Shown here piece by piece: positions 16,344-26,329 of a DNA stretch of 64,000 bases. The first letter of the stretch is position 1; every line of letters begins with the position of its first letter. The notes under the pieces were generated by a model. It saw nothing but the letters and a program-made list of their open reading frames with translations, was not told the origin of the DNA and searched no databases. The stretch comes from Candidatus Aminicenantota bacterium. Lineage in GTDB: Bacteria > Acidobacteriota > Aminicenantia > Aminicenantales > Aminicenantaceae. The stretch is from contig WVZL01000044.1 in the NCBI GenBank assembly GCA_011772495.1, positions 1-64,000 of the forward strand. The letters run 5' to 3'. The translations under genes were made by a program, and so were the position numbers.

Positions 16344-18227
16344 ATGAAAATAACGAAAACTACGAAACCAAAAATATCTGTTACCACAAGAACCATTCAC
16401 AATCCAGAACCTGATTATACTAGACCTCTATTGAAGCTTTCGAAAGAATCATTCGAGCGGTTGCATAGCCGGCTGCGTGCCCTTTACAGCGAACCAGCAG
16501 CTCGAACCACAATGCTCGAACTGGAGCGAATCCTCATGGTTTTCTATGCCCATAAACCGCAGGAACTCATCGAAAAGGAGAAGGATTTTCATTCTTCAGA
16601 AAGGTTTACACAGAAGGACGTTATCTTGATCACTTATGGTGACCTCTTGCGAGGAGAGGAGAGTTCACCCCTGGCAACGTTGGCAAAGTTTTGTGATACA
16701 TATCTCAAGGGTACTATCAACACCTTACATATACTGCCCTTCTTTCCTTCCTCTTCTGATAAAGGGTTTTCCATCGTCGACTTTGAAACAGTGGATCCCA
16801 ATCTAGGGTCATGGCATGACATAGAAGATCTGGAAAATCGTTACCAGCTTATGTTCGATGGAGTCATAAATCATGTGTCATCTAAAAGCAGGTGGTTTAG
16901 TGAATTCTTAAATAACAATCCCTACTATAAGGATTTTTTCATCTCATTTAAATCTCGAGAGGATCTGACTCCAGAACAGCGCCGCTTGATATTTCGTCCT
17001 CGAACATCAAAACTTCTTACAGAATTTCAGTCACTTAAGGGATCATTATATGTCTGGACAACATTTTCTCCTGACCAGGTGGACCTTAATTATAAAAATC
17101 CAAATGTCTTATTGCGTGTTGTTGAGGTCCTGCTCATGTATGTGAGGCATGGAGCAGATATTATTCGTCTTGATGCTGTGATGTACCTTTGGTCAGAGCC
17201 TGGAACTAGATGTGTTCATCTGGAGCAGACTCATGAAATTGTTAAGTTCTTTCGTGACATCTTAAATATTGTTGCTCCACATGTCACCCTGGTAACCGAA
17301 ACAAATGTCCCTCATGATGAAAACATCACCTATTTTGGTAATGGTCATGATGAGGCACAGATGGTATACAACTTTGCCCTACCTCCCCTTGTCTTGTATT
17401 CGTTCCATACCGAAAATGCAACAACCCTCTCTGCTTGGGCAAAAGGCCTCAAGAAGGTTTCAAACACTGCAACATTCTTTAACTTTTTGGACTCGCATGA
17501 CGGTATAGGGCTTATGGCAGTCAAAAACATCCTAAGAAAAAAAGATATTGATTATATGGTTGAAAGAGCGAAAAAACATGGAGGGTATGTCTCGTATAAA
17601 TCAGCTGAAGACGGTACTGAAATACCTTATGAAATCAATATTACCTGGTATAGTGCCCTAAACCAGAAAGGGAGTGATGAAGGCATTTCGTTTCAGATTA
17701 AGCGTTTCATTGCCTCAAGGTCAATAGCTCTTGTTATCCAGGGAGTCCCCGGGATTTATCTACACAGTCTATTCGGAACTCACAATGATCATAAAGCTGT
17801 TGAGGTCACCAAAAGAAAGAGAGCAATTAATCGTACTGTCGTTGACGTAAATTCAATAATGAGATCTATGAATTATCCCCGTTCAAAGAAATCTCAAATT
17901 AACAAGAGCCTTGGAAAGCTCATCGAGATCCGAACCAAGAACCGAGCCTTTCATCCCAATGGAGATCAACGAGTATTAATGATATCTCCATCTGTATTTA
18001 CGGTCTTTCGAACTTCACCAGAATTGAATCAACATATTTTAACAATAACCAATGTGACAAGTAAGGAGTGCCAGTTAGAAATTTCACTACCAGAGATTGA
18101 TTCATTTGAATCCCAATGGTATGATCTCATAAGCGGAAAAGATTGGATGGCCGAAAATCAAAAGTTGAGTATCACTCTGCAGCCATACGATGTTATCTGG
18201 TTACAGCCATCAAGTGAGCTAGAGTGA
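16344..18227 (+). CDS. GH13_18-type sugar phosphorylase (sucrose or glucosylglycerate phosphorylase family)
   Basis: A cytoplasmic alpha-amylase-fold enzyme (no signal peptide). It resembles sucrose phosphorylases, which split an alpha-glucoside with phosphate to alpha-glucose-1-phosphate. Numbering from the ATG at 16344, the catalytic residues are visible: nucleophile Asp277 (IIRLDAVMYLW), acid/base Glu319 (LVTETNVP) and stabilising Asp386 (FLDSHDGIG). THILPFFPSSSDKGFS-like and DGVINH segments are also typical. At 627 residues it is longer than classical sucrose phosphorylases (about 490-560), mainly through an N-terminal extension of about 90 residues. The exact acceptor sugar cannot be told. 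A GTG at 16341 is an alternative start. It may be served by the upstream propeller kinase. Confidence 0.88.
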   Translation: MKITKTTKPKISVTTRTIHNPEPDYTRPLLKLSKESFERLHSRLRALYSEPAARTTMLELERILMVFYAHKPQELIEKEKDFHSSERFTQKDVILITYGDLLRGEESSPLATLAKFCDTYLKGTINTLHILPFFPSSSDKGFSIVDFETVDPNLGSWHDIEDLENRYQLMFDGVINHVSSKSRWFSEFLNNNPYYKDFFISFKSREDLTPEQRRLIFRPRTSKLLTEFQSLKGSLYVWTTFSPDQVDLNYKNPNVLLRVVEVLLMYVRHGADIIRLDAVMYLWSEPGTRCVHLEQTHEIVKFFRDILNIVAPHVTLVTETNVPHDENITYFGNGHDEAQMVYNFALPPLVLYSFHTENATTLSAWAKGLKKVSNTATFFNFLDSHDGIGLMAVKNILRKKDIDYMVERAKKHGGYVSYKSAEDGTEIPYEINITWYSALNQKGSDEGISFQIKRFIASRSIALVIQGVPGIYLHSLFGTHNDHKAVEVTKRKRAINRTVVDVNSIMRSMNYPRSKKSQINKSLGKLIEIRTKNRAFHPNGDQRVLMISPSVFTVFRTSPELNQHILTITNVTSKECQLEISLPEIDSFESQWYDLISGKDWMAENQKLSITLQPYDVIWLQPSSELE

Positions 18228-18376
18228 ATAGTAATAGCAATTGTAGTTTTCATGCAATTGTACAAAAACTAACAGAAAAATTTGATTTAAGTACGGACAA
18301 TTTTATCGCTAAAAAAAGAAATCGTCATGGAGTATTCAGATAAACAAACCCGATTTCACAGAACTGGAAAAATTGC

Positions 18377-19477
18377 GTGAAGTCAATCATAAGATTTTAT
18401 AAACAGCATCCCTTCCTTTTCAACCTGCTTAAATTATTGATTTTTCTTTATATATTTATATTCAGCCTTGAATTGATGGGCACATCCCTAAAAATGGTTG
18501 GAAAAGGGTTGGCGACCACCCTGATCCAAACCACTACTAATCCGTTTGTGGGTTTGTTCATCGGGATTCTGGCAACTTCTCTTATTCAATCATCTTCTTC
18601 TACAACTTCCATTGTAGTAGGGCTTGTAGCCGGAGGTGCTTTAAATGTGGCCAACGCTATTCCCATAATAATGGGGGCCAATGTAGGAACTTCCGTTACT
18701 AATACTCTGGCATCTCTCACGCAAATTAACCGCGGTACAGAATTTCAGCGGTCTTTTTCGGTGGCTATTGTGCACGATTATTTCAATCTGCTGGCGGTAC
18801 TCGTGTTATTTCCGTTACAATATTTTACTAACTTTTTGGGTCGGATTGCTACTTTTATGGGGCAGGAATTCCAGCACATAGGCGGTCTAAAGTTCTTAAG
18901 CCCTGTAAAAGCATTAACCAGTCCTCTGGTCGAAATTCTAAAGCATTGGATTGGAGCGTATCCATGGATTTTGTCGGTTTTGTCTCTCATTCTTTTGCTA
19001 TTTGCTTTAACGCAGATGGTGAAGGCTTTGAAGGTTTTAATCGCCAAAAAAGCGGAGGCCTGGTTCGACCGCTTTTTGTTTAAAACGGCTCTCCGGGCAT
19101 TTTTTGTGGGATTGCTATTAACTGCAATGGTGCAAAGTAGTTCCATTACCACTTCTTTGGCAGTGCCGATGGCGGGGGCGGGCCTGTTAACAATAGTTCA
19201 ATTTTTTCCTTATACATTGGGGGCCAATTTGGGGACAACTGTGACTGCGATTCTTGCAGCCTTAGTGACGGGTAATCTGGCGGCAATTATTGTTGCTTTT
19301 TCACATTTATTATTCAATATATCAGGAATGATTATTTGGTGGCCCTTTAAATTTATTCCCATATTTTTAGCCCAAAGATTCGCCCGGTTCTCCACGCGTA
19401 ATAAATTGTTCCCTATTATGTACATCATAATAGTTTTTTTTGTTATACCTGTATTAGTGATTTATTTTTTGAGGTAG
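18377..19477 (+). CDS. Na+/phosphate cotransporter, NptA/YjbB type
   Basis: An inner-membrane symporter of the PNaS family (Pfam Na_Pi_cotrans). The 366 residues hold about eight to nine hydrophobic segments and the two inverted QSSS motifs that define the family: LIQSSSSTTS (Gln71 onward) and MVQSSSITTS (near 250). It starts with GTG. In many bacteria this domain is fused to a C-terminal PhoU domain; here PhoU is a separate gene that begins 12 bases after the stop. Direction of transport (uptake or export) is not fixed by sequence. Confidence 0.93.
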   Translation: MKSIIRFYKQHPFLFNLLKLLIFLYIFIFSLELMGTSLKMVGKGLATTLIQTTTNPFVGLFIGILATSLIQSSSSTTSIVVGLVAGGALNVANAIPIIMGANVGTSVTNTLASLTQINRGTEFQRSFSVAIVHDYFNLLAVLVLFPLQYFTNFLGRIATFMGQEFQHIGGLKFLSPVKALTSPLVEILKHWIGAYPWILSVLSLILLLFALTQMVKALKVLIAKKAEAWFDRFLFKTALRAFFVGLLLTAMVQSSSITTSLAVPMAGAGLLTIVQFFPYTLGANLGTTVTAILAALVTGNLAAIIVAFSHLLFNISGMIIWWPFKFIPIFLAQRFARFSTRNKLFPIMYIIIVFFVIPVLVIYFLR

Positions 19478-19489
19478 GGAGAATTGACA

Positions 19490-20161
19490 ATGTTAAAAAA
19501 TTTGTTTGCTATCTTTAAAAAAGACACATTGATGGATCGTGCCTATCATCAGTCTTTTTTGATGTTTGATATTATTCGTGGAATGTATATAGCAGCCAAA
19601 GAATCGCTGCGGTATAGGGAAGATAGTGAAATTGATGTAGATATTTTTGATGACGACGCTGAAGTCAATCGTTTTGAGCGCGAAGTTCGCCGAGATGTGT
19701 TTAATCATTTGGCAGTCAGAGGTACAGGAAGGCTACCTTCCGGTCTGGTTTTAATCAGTATCATAATCGACCTTGAAAGAATTGGCGATTACACAAAGAA
19801 TATTGTTGAGCTGGCAATGAACCATCCCGGCAAATTGAACGGTGGGAAATTTGAAGATGACTTGCAACGGGTAGAAACCGCAGTGGCAGACAATTTAGTC
19901 AGAACTAGAAATTGTTTTGAATCTGGGGAAGAGGCTCCCGCCTTAAAGCTTCTGGAGGACTATGATTGGGTGAATCCTCTTTGCGATAAAAAGCTGATGG
20001 CATTGGTCAAGGAAGAAGATAAAAGTATTCGGCCTGGTGATGCAGTTTCTCTTGCTTTGTATTTCCGTTGGTTAAAACGGATTAATTCCCATTTACGCAA
20101 TATCACCACGAGTGTTGTCAACCCATTTGATAGAATTGGCTTCAGGTCCAAAAAGGAATAA
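19490..20161 (+). CDS. PhoU-domain protein, partner of the phosphate cotransporter
   Basis: A soluble all-helical protein of 223 residues with acidic metal-binding motifs of the PhoU type (EVNRFEREVRRDV, DLERIGDYTKNI). PhoU proteins restrain phosphate uptake. As the next gene after the Na/phosphate cotransporter it most likely regulates that carrier rather than a Pst system, which is absent here. I chose the ATG at 19490, eight bases after GGGAGA, over the in-frame TTG at 19484. Confidence 0.9.
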   Translation: MLKNLFAIFKKDTLMDRAYHQSFLMFDIIRGMYIAAKESLRYREDSEIDVDIFDDDAEVNRFEREVRRDVFNHLAVRGTGRLPSGLVLISIIIDLERIGDYTKNIVELAMNHPGKLNGGKFEDDLQRVETAVADNLVRTRNCFESGEEAPALKLLEDYDWVNPLCDKKLMALVKEEDKSIRPGDAVSLALYFRWLKRINSHLRNITTSVVNPFDRIGFRSKKE

Positions 20162-20314
20162 ATTTTTCATTCGTACAATTAGGTGGGCTTGTTAAAATCC
20201 AGCCCCAGATGATTCAAGCAGTTGATTGTTATATCTTTCCTTGTGCAAAATTGACATCATTTTGTTCCTGTGATATAAGCGAGGTAAGAAGTCAGCAAAA
20301 GAAATAAGACAGAA

Positions 20315-21832
20315 ATGGAAAAGGCTTTTAGAGAAAAAAAAAAGAAGTCCTTATCTTTCAAACAGATAATCTCCTCCTGGGTTAACTATTTCGTCCCTGA
20401 TATGCATGAAAAGGACCAAAAATTCCGCAATTATCTTGCCCGTCTTAGCAGTGCTGGTATGCTTGTGGCGGGTATTCTGGCCATGGTGGCCATAATACTT
20501 CTCATCAGTATTTACGCGCTCCTTGGTGTGAACCTTTCTTGGACCCATAGGACTGGAGAATCACCACTCACTTTAGCCTTGGCACCCCAAGTGATAATCT
20601 TCATCATTGGGGGAATAGGTGTTGTTTTGTCTAGAATTCATCAAAGTCCTCAATGGGGACGCTTAGTAGTTTTTGTGCTTATTCTAGCAGTATGTGCAGC
20701 AACCGTCTGGGAGGATGTCGATAAGGGAGACATTTCTTTTTCAGCGAGCTATTTGACACTAGCGATGTTAGTCGCAGCAGTCATAATGCCCTATCGACCA
20801 TGGCAGGTTTTTCTGCTGGGGGGGATTATCACCTCTTCATTTTTTTTATCGATTCCCTATCTTCCATTCCCGGAGGGAATGGAATTGACTTTACCTAAGG
20901 CCAATTCTCTTATGATATTGATTATAGCCACTATTTTGTTCACTATCATTACGGGAGCGATCTATAGAAGCAGGGTTCTTCTGTATCAAGCACGCCAGAA
21001 AGAAATCTTTTTGCGGCAGGCTATCGCAGAACATGCCCATAACCTGGAGGAAATAAACTTGAAGCTCCGCGAGACTCAAGACCATCTGGTTCAGTCAAAA
21101 AAAATGGCAGCTCTGGGTAATCTTGTAGCCGGCGTGGCCCATGAAATCAATACTCCCCTGGGTGCGATCAATTCCAATGCTGACACAGCTCTACGAGCCC
21201 TCAAGGTCATCAACAGCAACATAGAAGGCGATGATAGTATCCCTTGGTCGGAAGAGAAAGAGGAAAAAATTAAGCAAGCCATAAAAACAATCACAACCCT
21301 ACACAGTTCTACAACTCTTGCTGCCGGGCGCATCGATAAAATCGTAACGGCGTTGCGCGGTTTTGCTAGCCTTGATGAAGCTGAATATCAGACCTTCGAC
21401 GTGCATAAGGGAATCGAGGATACGATTACTCTTTTGAAGGCCAATCTTAGAAAGCAGGTTAAAATAAAGAGAGATTTTATCCTCCCTCAAAAACTTTACT
21501 GTAACCCAGGACAGCTAAACCAAGTATTTATGAACCTCTTGACTAACGCTGAGCAGGCAATAGAAAAGCAGGGAGAGGTGACCATAAGGACTCGAATCGA
21601 AAAAGGATGGGCGGTGATTCAGTTTATTGATAATGGAAAAGGGATTGCCAGCCAGGATCTCGATCGTATCTTTGATCCTGGTTTCACCACTAAAGGGGTG
21701 GGTGTTGGAACCGGGCTGGGGCTGTCTATCTGCTATCGAATTCTTGAAGATCACGGAGGGTCAATTGACGTCTCTAGTGAAGAAGGCAAGGGGGCAACAT
21801 TTACTATCCGGTTGCCTCTGACTGAGGCTTGA
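20315..21832 (+). CDS. Membrane-bound sensor histidine kinase
   Basis: A 505-residue kinase with about six N-terminal transmembrane helices (about residues 45-225) and no large periplasmic domain, so it probably senses a membrane or intracellular state. A coiled coil leads to the dimerisation/phospho-acceptor region with His276 ([12 protein letters not shown]). The ATPase domain shows [21 protein letters not shown] and [20 protein letters not shown]. This core closely matches the kinases at 12870 and 35931. There is no fused receiver. It converges on the lone response regulator at 21976-22458, the nearest candidate partner. Confidence 0.93.
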   Translation: MEKAFREKKKKSLSFKQIISSWVNYFVPDMHEKDQKFRNYLARLSSAGMLVAGILAMVAIILLISIYALLGVNLSWTHRTGESPLTLALAPQVIIFIIGGIGVVLSRIHQSPQWGRLVVFVLILAVCAATVWEDVDKGDISFSASYLTLAMLVAAVIMPYRPWQVFLLGGIITSSFFLSIPYLPFPEGMELTLPKANSLMILIIATILFTIITGAIYRSRVLLYQARQKEIFLRQAIAEHAHNLEEINLKLRETQDHLVQSKKMAALGNLVAGVAHEINTPLGAINSNADTALRALKVINSNIEGDDSIPWSEEKEEKIKQAIKTITTLHSSTTLAAGRIDKIVTALRGFASLDEAEYQTFDVHKGIEDTITLLKANLRKQVKIKRDFILPQKLYCNPGQLNQVFMNLLTNAEQAIEKQGEVTIRTRIEKGWAVIQFIDNGKGIASQDLDRIFDPGFTTKGVGVGTGLGLSICYRILEDHGGSIDVSSEEGKGATFTIRLPLTEA

Positions 21833-21975
21833 GCGCTTAATGAAGGGCAGATTCCTGCCTAAGCATTTGAAATACTCGGCTTGATTCAAGCCCCTGATGC
21901 TTTATACTGGAATCAATCAGGTTTAGATCGGTATAGAAGTTGTTGTCGGAGATTTCATGCAATGAAGGGGATATT

Positions 21976-22458
21976 CTAAACAAATGTCTTAACAATCTCG
22001 CGCTGAAGATCTTGAAGTTCTGAGTAGGCTTTATTAATTTCTTTTATTTTTTCCTCGAGCTTCTTCATCAGCTTTTTCTTTTCTAAGCCATTTCGGAAGA
22101 TGATCAGGATATCTTCATTATCCCATGGCTTTTCAATATATTGAAATAAACCGACTTCATTGATTGCTTTTATAGCATTCTCTTTGTCAGCATAACCGGT
22201 GAGAATAATCCGTGGCACCTCCGGTTTTATTTCCCTAACTTTGGACAGAAAGGAAATGCCATCCATTTTAGGCATCAGATAGTCCGAAACGACGAGGTCC
22301 ACATTATTATTTTTGATAAATTCTAGAGCTTCTTTAGGGTAGACAAATGTTTTGATGTTGTAATCGGTTTCTAAAGATAAGAATGAGCTGAGGCTTGTTA
22401 AAACCATCTCCTCATCATCTACGATGACAATAGTTGAGTTTTTATTTGAATTGTCCAT
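21976..22458 (-). CDS. Single-domain response regulator with C-terminal coiled coil
   Basis: A 160-residue receiver with Asp14/Asp15 (VDDEE), phospho-acceptor Asp59 (VVSDYLMPKMDG), Thr87 (ILTGYAD) and Lys110 (IEKPWD). After the receiver comes a Lys/Glu-rich coiled coil of about 40 residues and no output domain. It may act by protein contact or as a phosphate relay. It is the last gene of a minus-strand set with the cNMP-domain and translocase/HEAT genes, and lies opposite a histidine kinase, so it may serve several of the window's three receiver-less kinases. Confidence 0.92.
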   Translation of the reverse strand: MDNSNKNSTIVIVDDEEMVLTSLSSFLSLETDYNIKTFVYPKEALEFIKNNNVDLVVSDYLMPKMDGISFLSKVREIKPEVPRIILTGYADKENAIKAINEVGLFQYIEKPWDNEDILIIFRNGLEKKKLMKKLEEKIKEINKAYSELQDLQREIVKTFV

Positions 22459-22541
22459 AGGTCCTCCTAAGAATTCTTTTTCCTACTTCAATATTTGTCT
22501 TTACTTTTTATCGAGCCTGGCTTGTTTAGTCCTAATGAATT

Positions 22542-22967
22542 TTACTTGTTAATACGGGTCATTAATTTTCTCAACCTTTTGGCCATCACCTTCAAGATGC
22601 TCTGGGTAATTTCAACATGGTCAGCCAATAGATCAATGAAATCCTCTTTATCGATCTGCAATAAGCGAGTGTCCTCGAGAGTAGCAGCGGTTGCCACCCT
22701 AGGTTCGTCATCAAAAAGAGCCCAGGTTCCGAAAACATCTTTTTGCTTGGCAACCATCACCTCTTGGTTTTCTCTGGTCAGGCTGACACTTCCCTCGATA
22801 ACCATATACATTGCATCTGGAAATTCCCCCTCTTTGAAGATGGTTTTATTCGCTTTGAACTCGATCTCATCGGTGATGGTAGCGATATGGGCCAAATTTT
22901 CCGTTGAGGTATATTCAAAGATATCGATATCCTGGAGGAATATTACTTTTTCTACTGTTGTTAACAC
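22542..22967 (-). CDS. Cyclic-nucleotide-binding-fold protein with altered binding motif
   Basis: A protein of about 142 residues made of one CRP/CAP-type beta-roll with C-terminal helices and no DNA-binding domain. The phosphate-binding cassette reads FGTWALFDDEPRVAT. The family consensus is FGE-x-AL---R-x-A, so the ribose-binding Glu is replaced by Thr while the Arg is kept. Binding of cAMP or cGMP is therefore doubtful. I favour the GTG at 22967, six bases after AGGA; a TTG at 22973 is also possible. It sits 73 bases downstream of the translocase/HEAT gene. In related proteins such a domain can be fused to that transporter, which suggests a joint complex. Confidence 0.88.
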   Translation of the reverse strand: MLTTVEKVIFLQDIDIFEYTSTENLAHIATITDEIEFKANKTIFKEGEFPDAMYMVIEGSVSLTRENQEVMVAKQKDVFGTWALFDDEPRVATAATLEDTRLLQIDKEDFIDLLADHVEITQSILKVMAKRLRKLMTRINK

Positions 22968-23040
22968 GAGCAATCCTGCATTGATAATGATTTATTAACA
23001 GCATTACAGAAATTAACACATCTGTAGCCTTATCGTCAAA

Positions 23041-25887
23041 CTAATTCGAAATACCAATTCTCCTTAAATAGTATTTAGCGGTTTCCTTAACTATTGGATC
23101 TGGATCGTCGACAAGCTTGGCAATAGTGTCCATAGGTTTATCGTAGTTCAACTCGGCAATGAGATACAATGTGCATATCTTAAGCCAATTGTCATCTCCT
23201 TCTAGAATGAAATTGATCCATTCGAGTTCCTCTGGAATATCAAACCCGAAAAGTTCTTGGACTTTGGCTAGTAGATTTTCATCAGTGGTTGATTCAATGA
23301 TCGGGATTAGAATCCTCTTCAGGTTCATCTCAAGAATGTTGTCCAGGAATTCGACTGAAGTTGCTCTAAGCTCAGATCTGTTGCTTTTTACGGCAAGGTA
23401 GGCGTTGAACATATCCTTGGCAGGGTGTTTTAAACCAAGAAGACGAAAAACCCGCTCTAGATTGTTGTCTAGCTTTTCCTCCAGGGCAGCCATCAAAAGC
23501 CTTCTTGCCTTTAGTTTTCGATCGGAACCATCTTTTGACGATGAGACTGCTTTATCAGTTGATAGGGAAATTTTCTGTCGTTGCAATAAGGTGAGAATTC
23601 GGTAATATTGCACAGTTTCGTCCATAATTCTCGCCTCGATACGCTGTTTGTCAAATTTAAGCAATGGAAATTTTACTCGGAGTTTGTTTAGAGCTTTTAT
23701 GATTTCGTAACGTAAAAGTAAATCACTTTGAGCCAGATTTCTGGTCAGGAGGTCTACAGATTTCTGAGAGCCGATTAAAGCCAACACCTTGGGAATTGCC
23801 AGCCGAATTTTTTTCTTCTCACTAGCATTTTCGATATGCTCCGCCAGGATATCGATTATGTCTTCGTCGTATTCTGCTAGAGACTCTCGGGCATATTTAC
23901 GGACATGTTTCGTGTCAAGATGAGAGATCAGAGTGGGGATAAACTCTTTGGCCTGACTTTGCCCGACGCTTATAACGGCCGCTTGAATGACTTCCACAGA
24001 TTCATCGTTGAGTAATATATGGAGGTAAGAATAAAGTTCAGGATTGTTGGCTTCCCCGATGGCCCTGGCGGTATTAATCTTAATGAACTGTTTTTGGGCG
24101 TTGTCCTCTTTTTTTCGCTGAAGGCCCTTAAGCATCCCATCAAGCAGCCCTTTTATATTGATGTCTTTCCTGAACTCCTTGCTCTCTCTCCATTCTCTGG
24201 AGACACACATTAGGGCTGCGCTACGTACATGATAATCATCATGGTCTAAATACGTTTTCAGGATTGATGTCTTATCATCGGAGCGCTTGCATAAATAATG
24301 AATTGCCTCAGTTCGCAATGTCTGGTCGTTATTATCGATTGAACTTTTAGCTTCTGCAGTCATATCGAGTTCTTCATACCGGGGGACCATCTTCAAGACT
24401 AGAGATTTGACCTCGTTAGATGGATGCTTTATAAGTTTTTTTAAATACGGAATTAGCTCTTTGTTTTTAACATCTTCTAATAAATTTAAGACATATATTA
24501 TCTGTCTCTCGTTTTTTGTATCCAGCACTTTAAGAAAACTCTTAAATACGGAAGCATCCTGTAAATTTAACGATTGCTCTTCAATATCTATCGACCGTTT
24601 CTCTATGGCCATCCTGAAGGAGTTAACATACTCACCCTTCACCCTGGTGATTAACAAAATCCAAGCAGCAATTAAGCCAATTGTGAATAAGCTGATGTAT
24701 CGAACAGAAAATCCCAACCCTAGCGTCATAGCTATCAGAAGGATGCCGCCTAAGCCTTTGGCAAAGTTTTTAATGAAAACATCGATAAAAGCTTTGGCTT
24801 TGTTTTTGATCTCGGGAATTATGGGCAGGGCTAAGAGCTCAGTTCCAGCTTTGTTGATTGAATGCTTAAGGCTCCCATCGTTCACCTTGATAAGAATCGC
24901 TGTCCAGAGTGTGGGATTCACAAGGACAGCGACAGCTCCCACGAATAGGGCAACCGGTAGAAAGAAGAGTGAAGAGGCCACACCGAGATATTTCATTACC
25001 CTGTTGGTAAAAAATAGTTGAATTAACAGTGATGCGATACTCAGAGTGGACATCCAGAAGCCAAAGAAAGCTGTTAGCCGGTCTGTATCAGAGATGACTC
25101 TGGAGGCGACGTCGCTGAACTGATAATCAACGAGGTTGGCAACAACAACGCTTATCCCGATTATGCCGGCAAGGTAAACAAGGTGGCGCGAATTTAGAAT
25201 CAATTTTATTGGGTTATCGGAAGTTTCAAACCGATCTATTTGCCTTTGCCTGTAAACTCTTCTACTAGGGATGTAGTGGACGCTTTTTTTCCAGATCAAC
25301 AAGAGCAGAAATGAGCTTATTATTAAAAATCCAATGCAGAAAAAGATTAGGTTTTCTGTTTTTAGTCGTGGCGCTAGCAAGTTTGTCAGATAGCCACCAA
25401 AAATTCCCCCTAAAATCGCCCCGGCGCCGATAAAACCAAACAGACGCTTAGCTTCGCGAGCATTGAATATATAATTAGCTAAAAGCCAGAACTGGGTACT
25501 TGTTATGACAGCGAATATAGCCACCCAGATATAAAAAGCATATAAAATCCAGCCCCTTTGATATCCGAAATGAAGCACAAACCAAAAAACCAGAAGGCAA
25601 GCGATCGATATGAATATAGTGTTTAATACAAGATAGATGAGCCGGGTGTTTTTGGAGTATCTCGAATAGAGGGAGGCGACTAAAGCTGAAAAGAAGGCCA
25701 CCAGTATGAAAACATAGGGAAGCTTTTTAACGCCGAACTCGACCAAAAAGAGTGAATTGCGAACGGGCTTGACTATCATTAATGAAGCAATAAGTAAAAA
25801 GATATAGAAAAACATCAAAAGAGCTCTTAATGTCTCCCCCTCGCGAATGTCGAACAGTTGGCGAAAAAGCTTTCTCATTAATGCCAC
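23041..25887 (-). CDS. Nucleotide-translocase-like membrane protein with C-terminal HEAT repeats
   Basis: A 948-residue inner-membrane protein. Residues about 20-425 form roughly 12 transmembrane helices with sequence like the Npt/Tlc ADP/ATP translocase group (MIVKPVRNSLFL, WLLANYIFNAREAKRLFGFIGAGAILGG), an MFS-like fold. Residues about 445-945 are a soluble array of HEAT repeats (VDLLTRNLAQSDLLLRYEI and others). Classical translocases lack the HEAT region. Free-living bacteria have no host ATP to import, so another substrate or a sensor role is likely. The start is GTG at 25887 or ATG at 25878. It heads the set with the cNMP-domain and response-regulator genes. Confidence 0.87.
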   Translation of the reverse strand: MALMRKLFRQLFDIREGETLRALLMFFYIFLLIASLMIVKPVRNSLFLVEFGVKKLPYVFILVAFFSALVASLYSRYSKNTRLIYLVLNTIFISIACLLVFWFVLHFGYQRGWILYAFYIWVAIFAVITSTQFWLLANYIFNAREAKRLFGFIGAGAILGGIFGGYLTNLLAPRLKTENLIFFCIGFLIISSFLLLLIWKKSVHYIPSRRVYRQRQIDRFETSDNPIKLILNSRHLVYLAGIIGISVVVANLVDYQFSDVASRVISDTDRLTAFFGFWMSTLSIASLLIQLFFTNRVMKYLGVASSLFFLPVALFVGAVAVLVNPTLWTAILIKVNDGSLKHSINKAGTELLALPIIPEIKNKAKAFIDVFIKNFAKGLGGILLIAMTLGLGFSVRYISLFTIGLIAAWILLITRVKGEYVNSFRMAIEKRSIDIEEQSLNLQDASVFKSFLKVLDTKNERQIIYVLNLLEDVKNKELIPYLKKLIKHPSNEVKSLVLKMVPRYEELDMTAEAKSSIDNNDQTLRTEAIHYLCKRSDDKTSILKTYLDHDDYHVRSAALMCVSREWRESKEFRKDINIKGLLDGMLKGLQRKKEDNAQKQFIKINTARAIGEANNPELYSYLHILLNDESVEVIQAAVISVGQSQAKEFIPTLISHLDTKHVRKYARESLAEYDEDIIDILAEHIENASEKKKIRLAIPKVLALIGSQKSVDLLTRNLAQSDLLLRYEIIKALNKLRVKFPLLKFDKQRIEARIMDETVQYYRILTLLQRQKISLSTDKAVSSSKDGSDRKLKARRLLMAALEEKLDNNLERVFRLLGLKHPAKDMFNAYLAVKSNRSELRATSVEFLDNILEMNLKRILIPIIESTTDENLLAKVQELFGFDIPEELEWINFILEGDDNWLKICTLYLIAELNYDKPMDTIAKLVDDPDPIVKETAKYYLRRIGISN

Positions 25888-26329
25888 TTTACTCGGAGTG
25901 GACTATTTAAACATCACAAGACAAGTCCTTGAAGAATTCAAGAAATACTACACTTAATTTTTATTATTCTCAAGAATATTTTCAAGATTCATATGATATT
26001 CAAGTTGTTTCTTCAATTGTGATATGTAGAAATCTTTTTTCTATTACTTTATAGGTATTTTGATATAGTGGTTTGGACTTTTTAGGAATTTTAATATTTT
26101 TGTTCTTCGAAATCAACATGATAAGCCAGATCATCAGGTTTCCTAATCTTGGAAGTGCTTTTGATGCCTGTTTTTAGTCTGCACTATCGGTTGCGGACAA
26201 AATGCCAGATAGAGAGGATATAAATTTTGGCATTATTGATTTAAGAAAATCATTATTCCTAGGAGGCAGGTATTTAATAACTTTACAGGGCTAAACGACA
26301 TGAGTACTAAAATTATAATGGCGCTTATT
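25888..26329. other. Long AT-rich intergenic region with TTCAAG sites
   Basis: No gene seen. A palindrome CTTGAA-GAA-TTCAAG lies at 25928-25942, about 40 bases upstream of the translocase/HEAT gene start. Further TTCAAG copies lie at 25981 and 25999, and CTCAAG at 25967. The cluster could be a binding region for a regulator of that gene, or chance in AT-rich DNA. Confidence 0.3.

Noticed and set aside
24407-25021. Open frame of about 204 codons on the plus strand
   Set aside because: Antisense to the translocase/HEAT gene; composition reflects the opposite coding strand.
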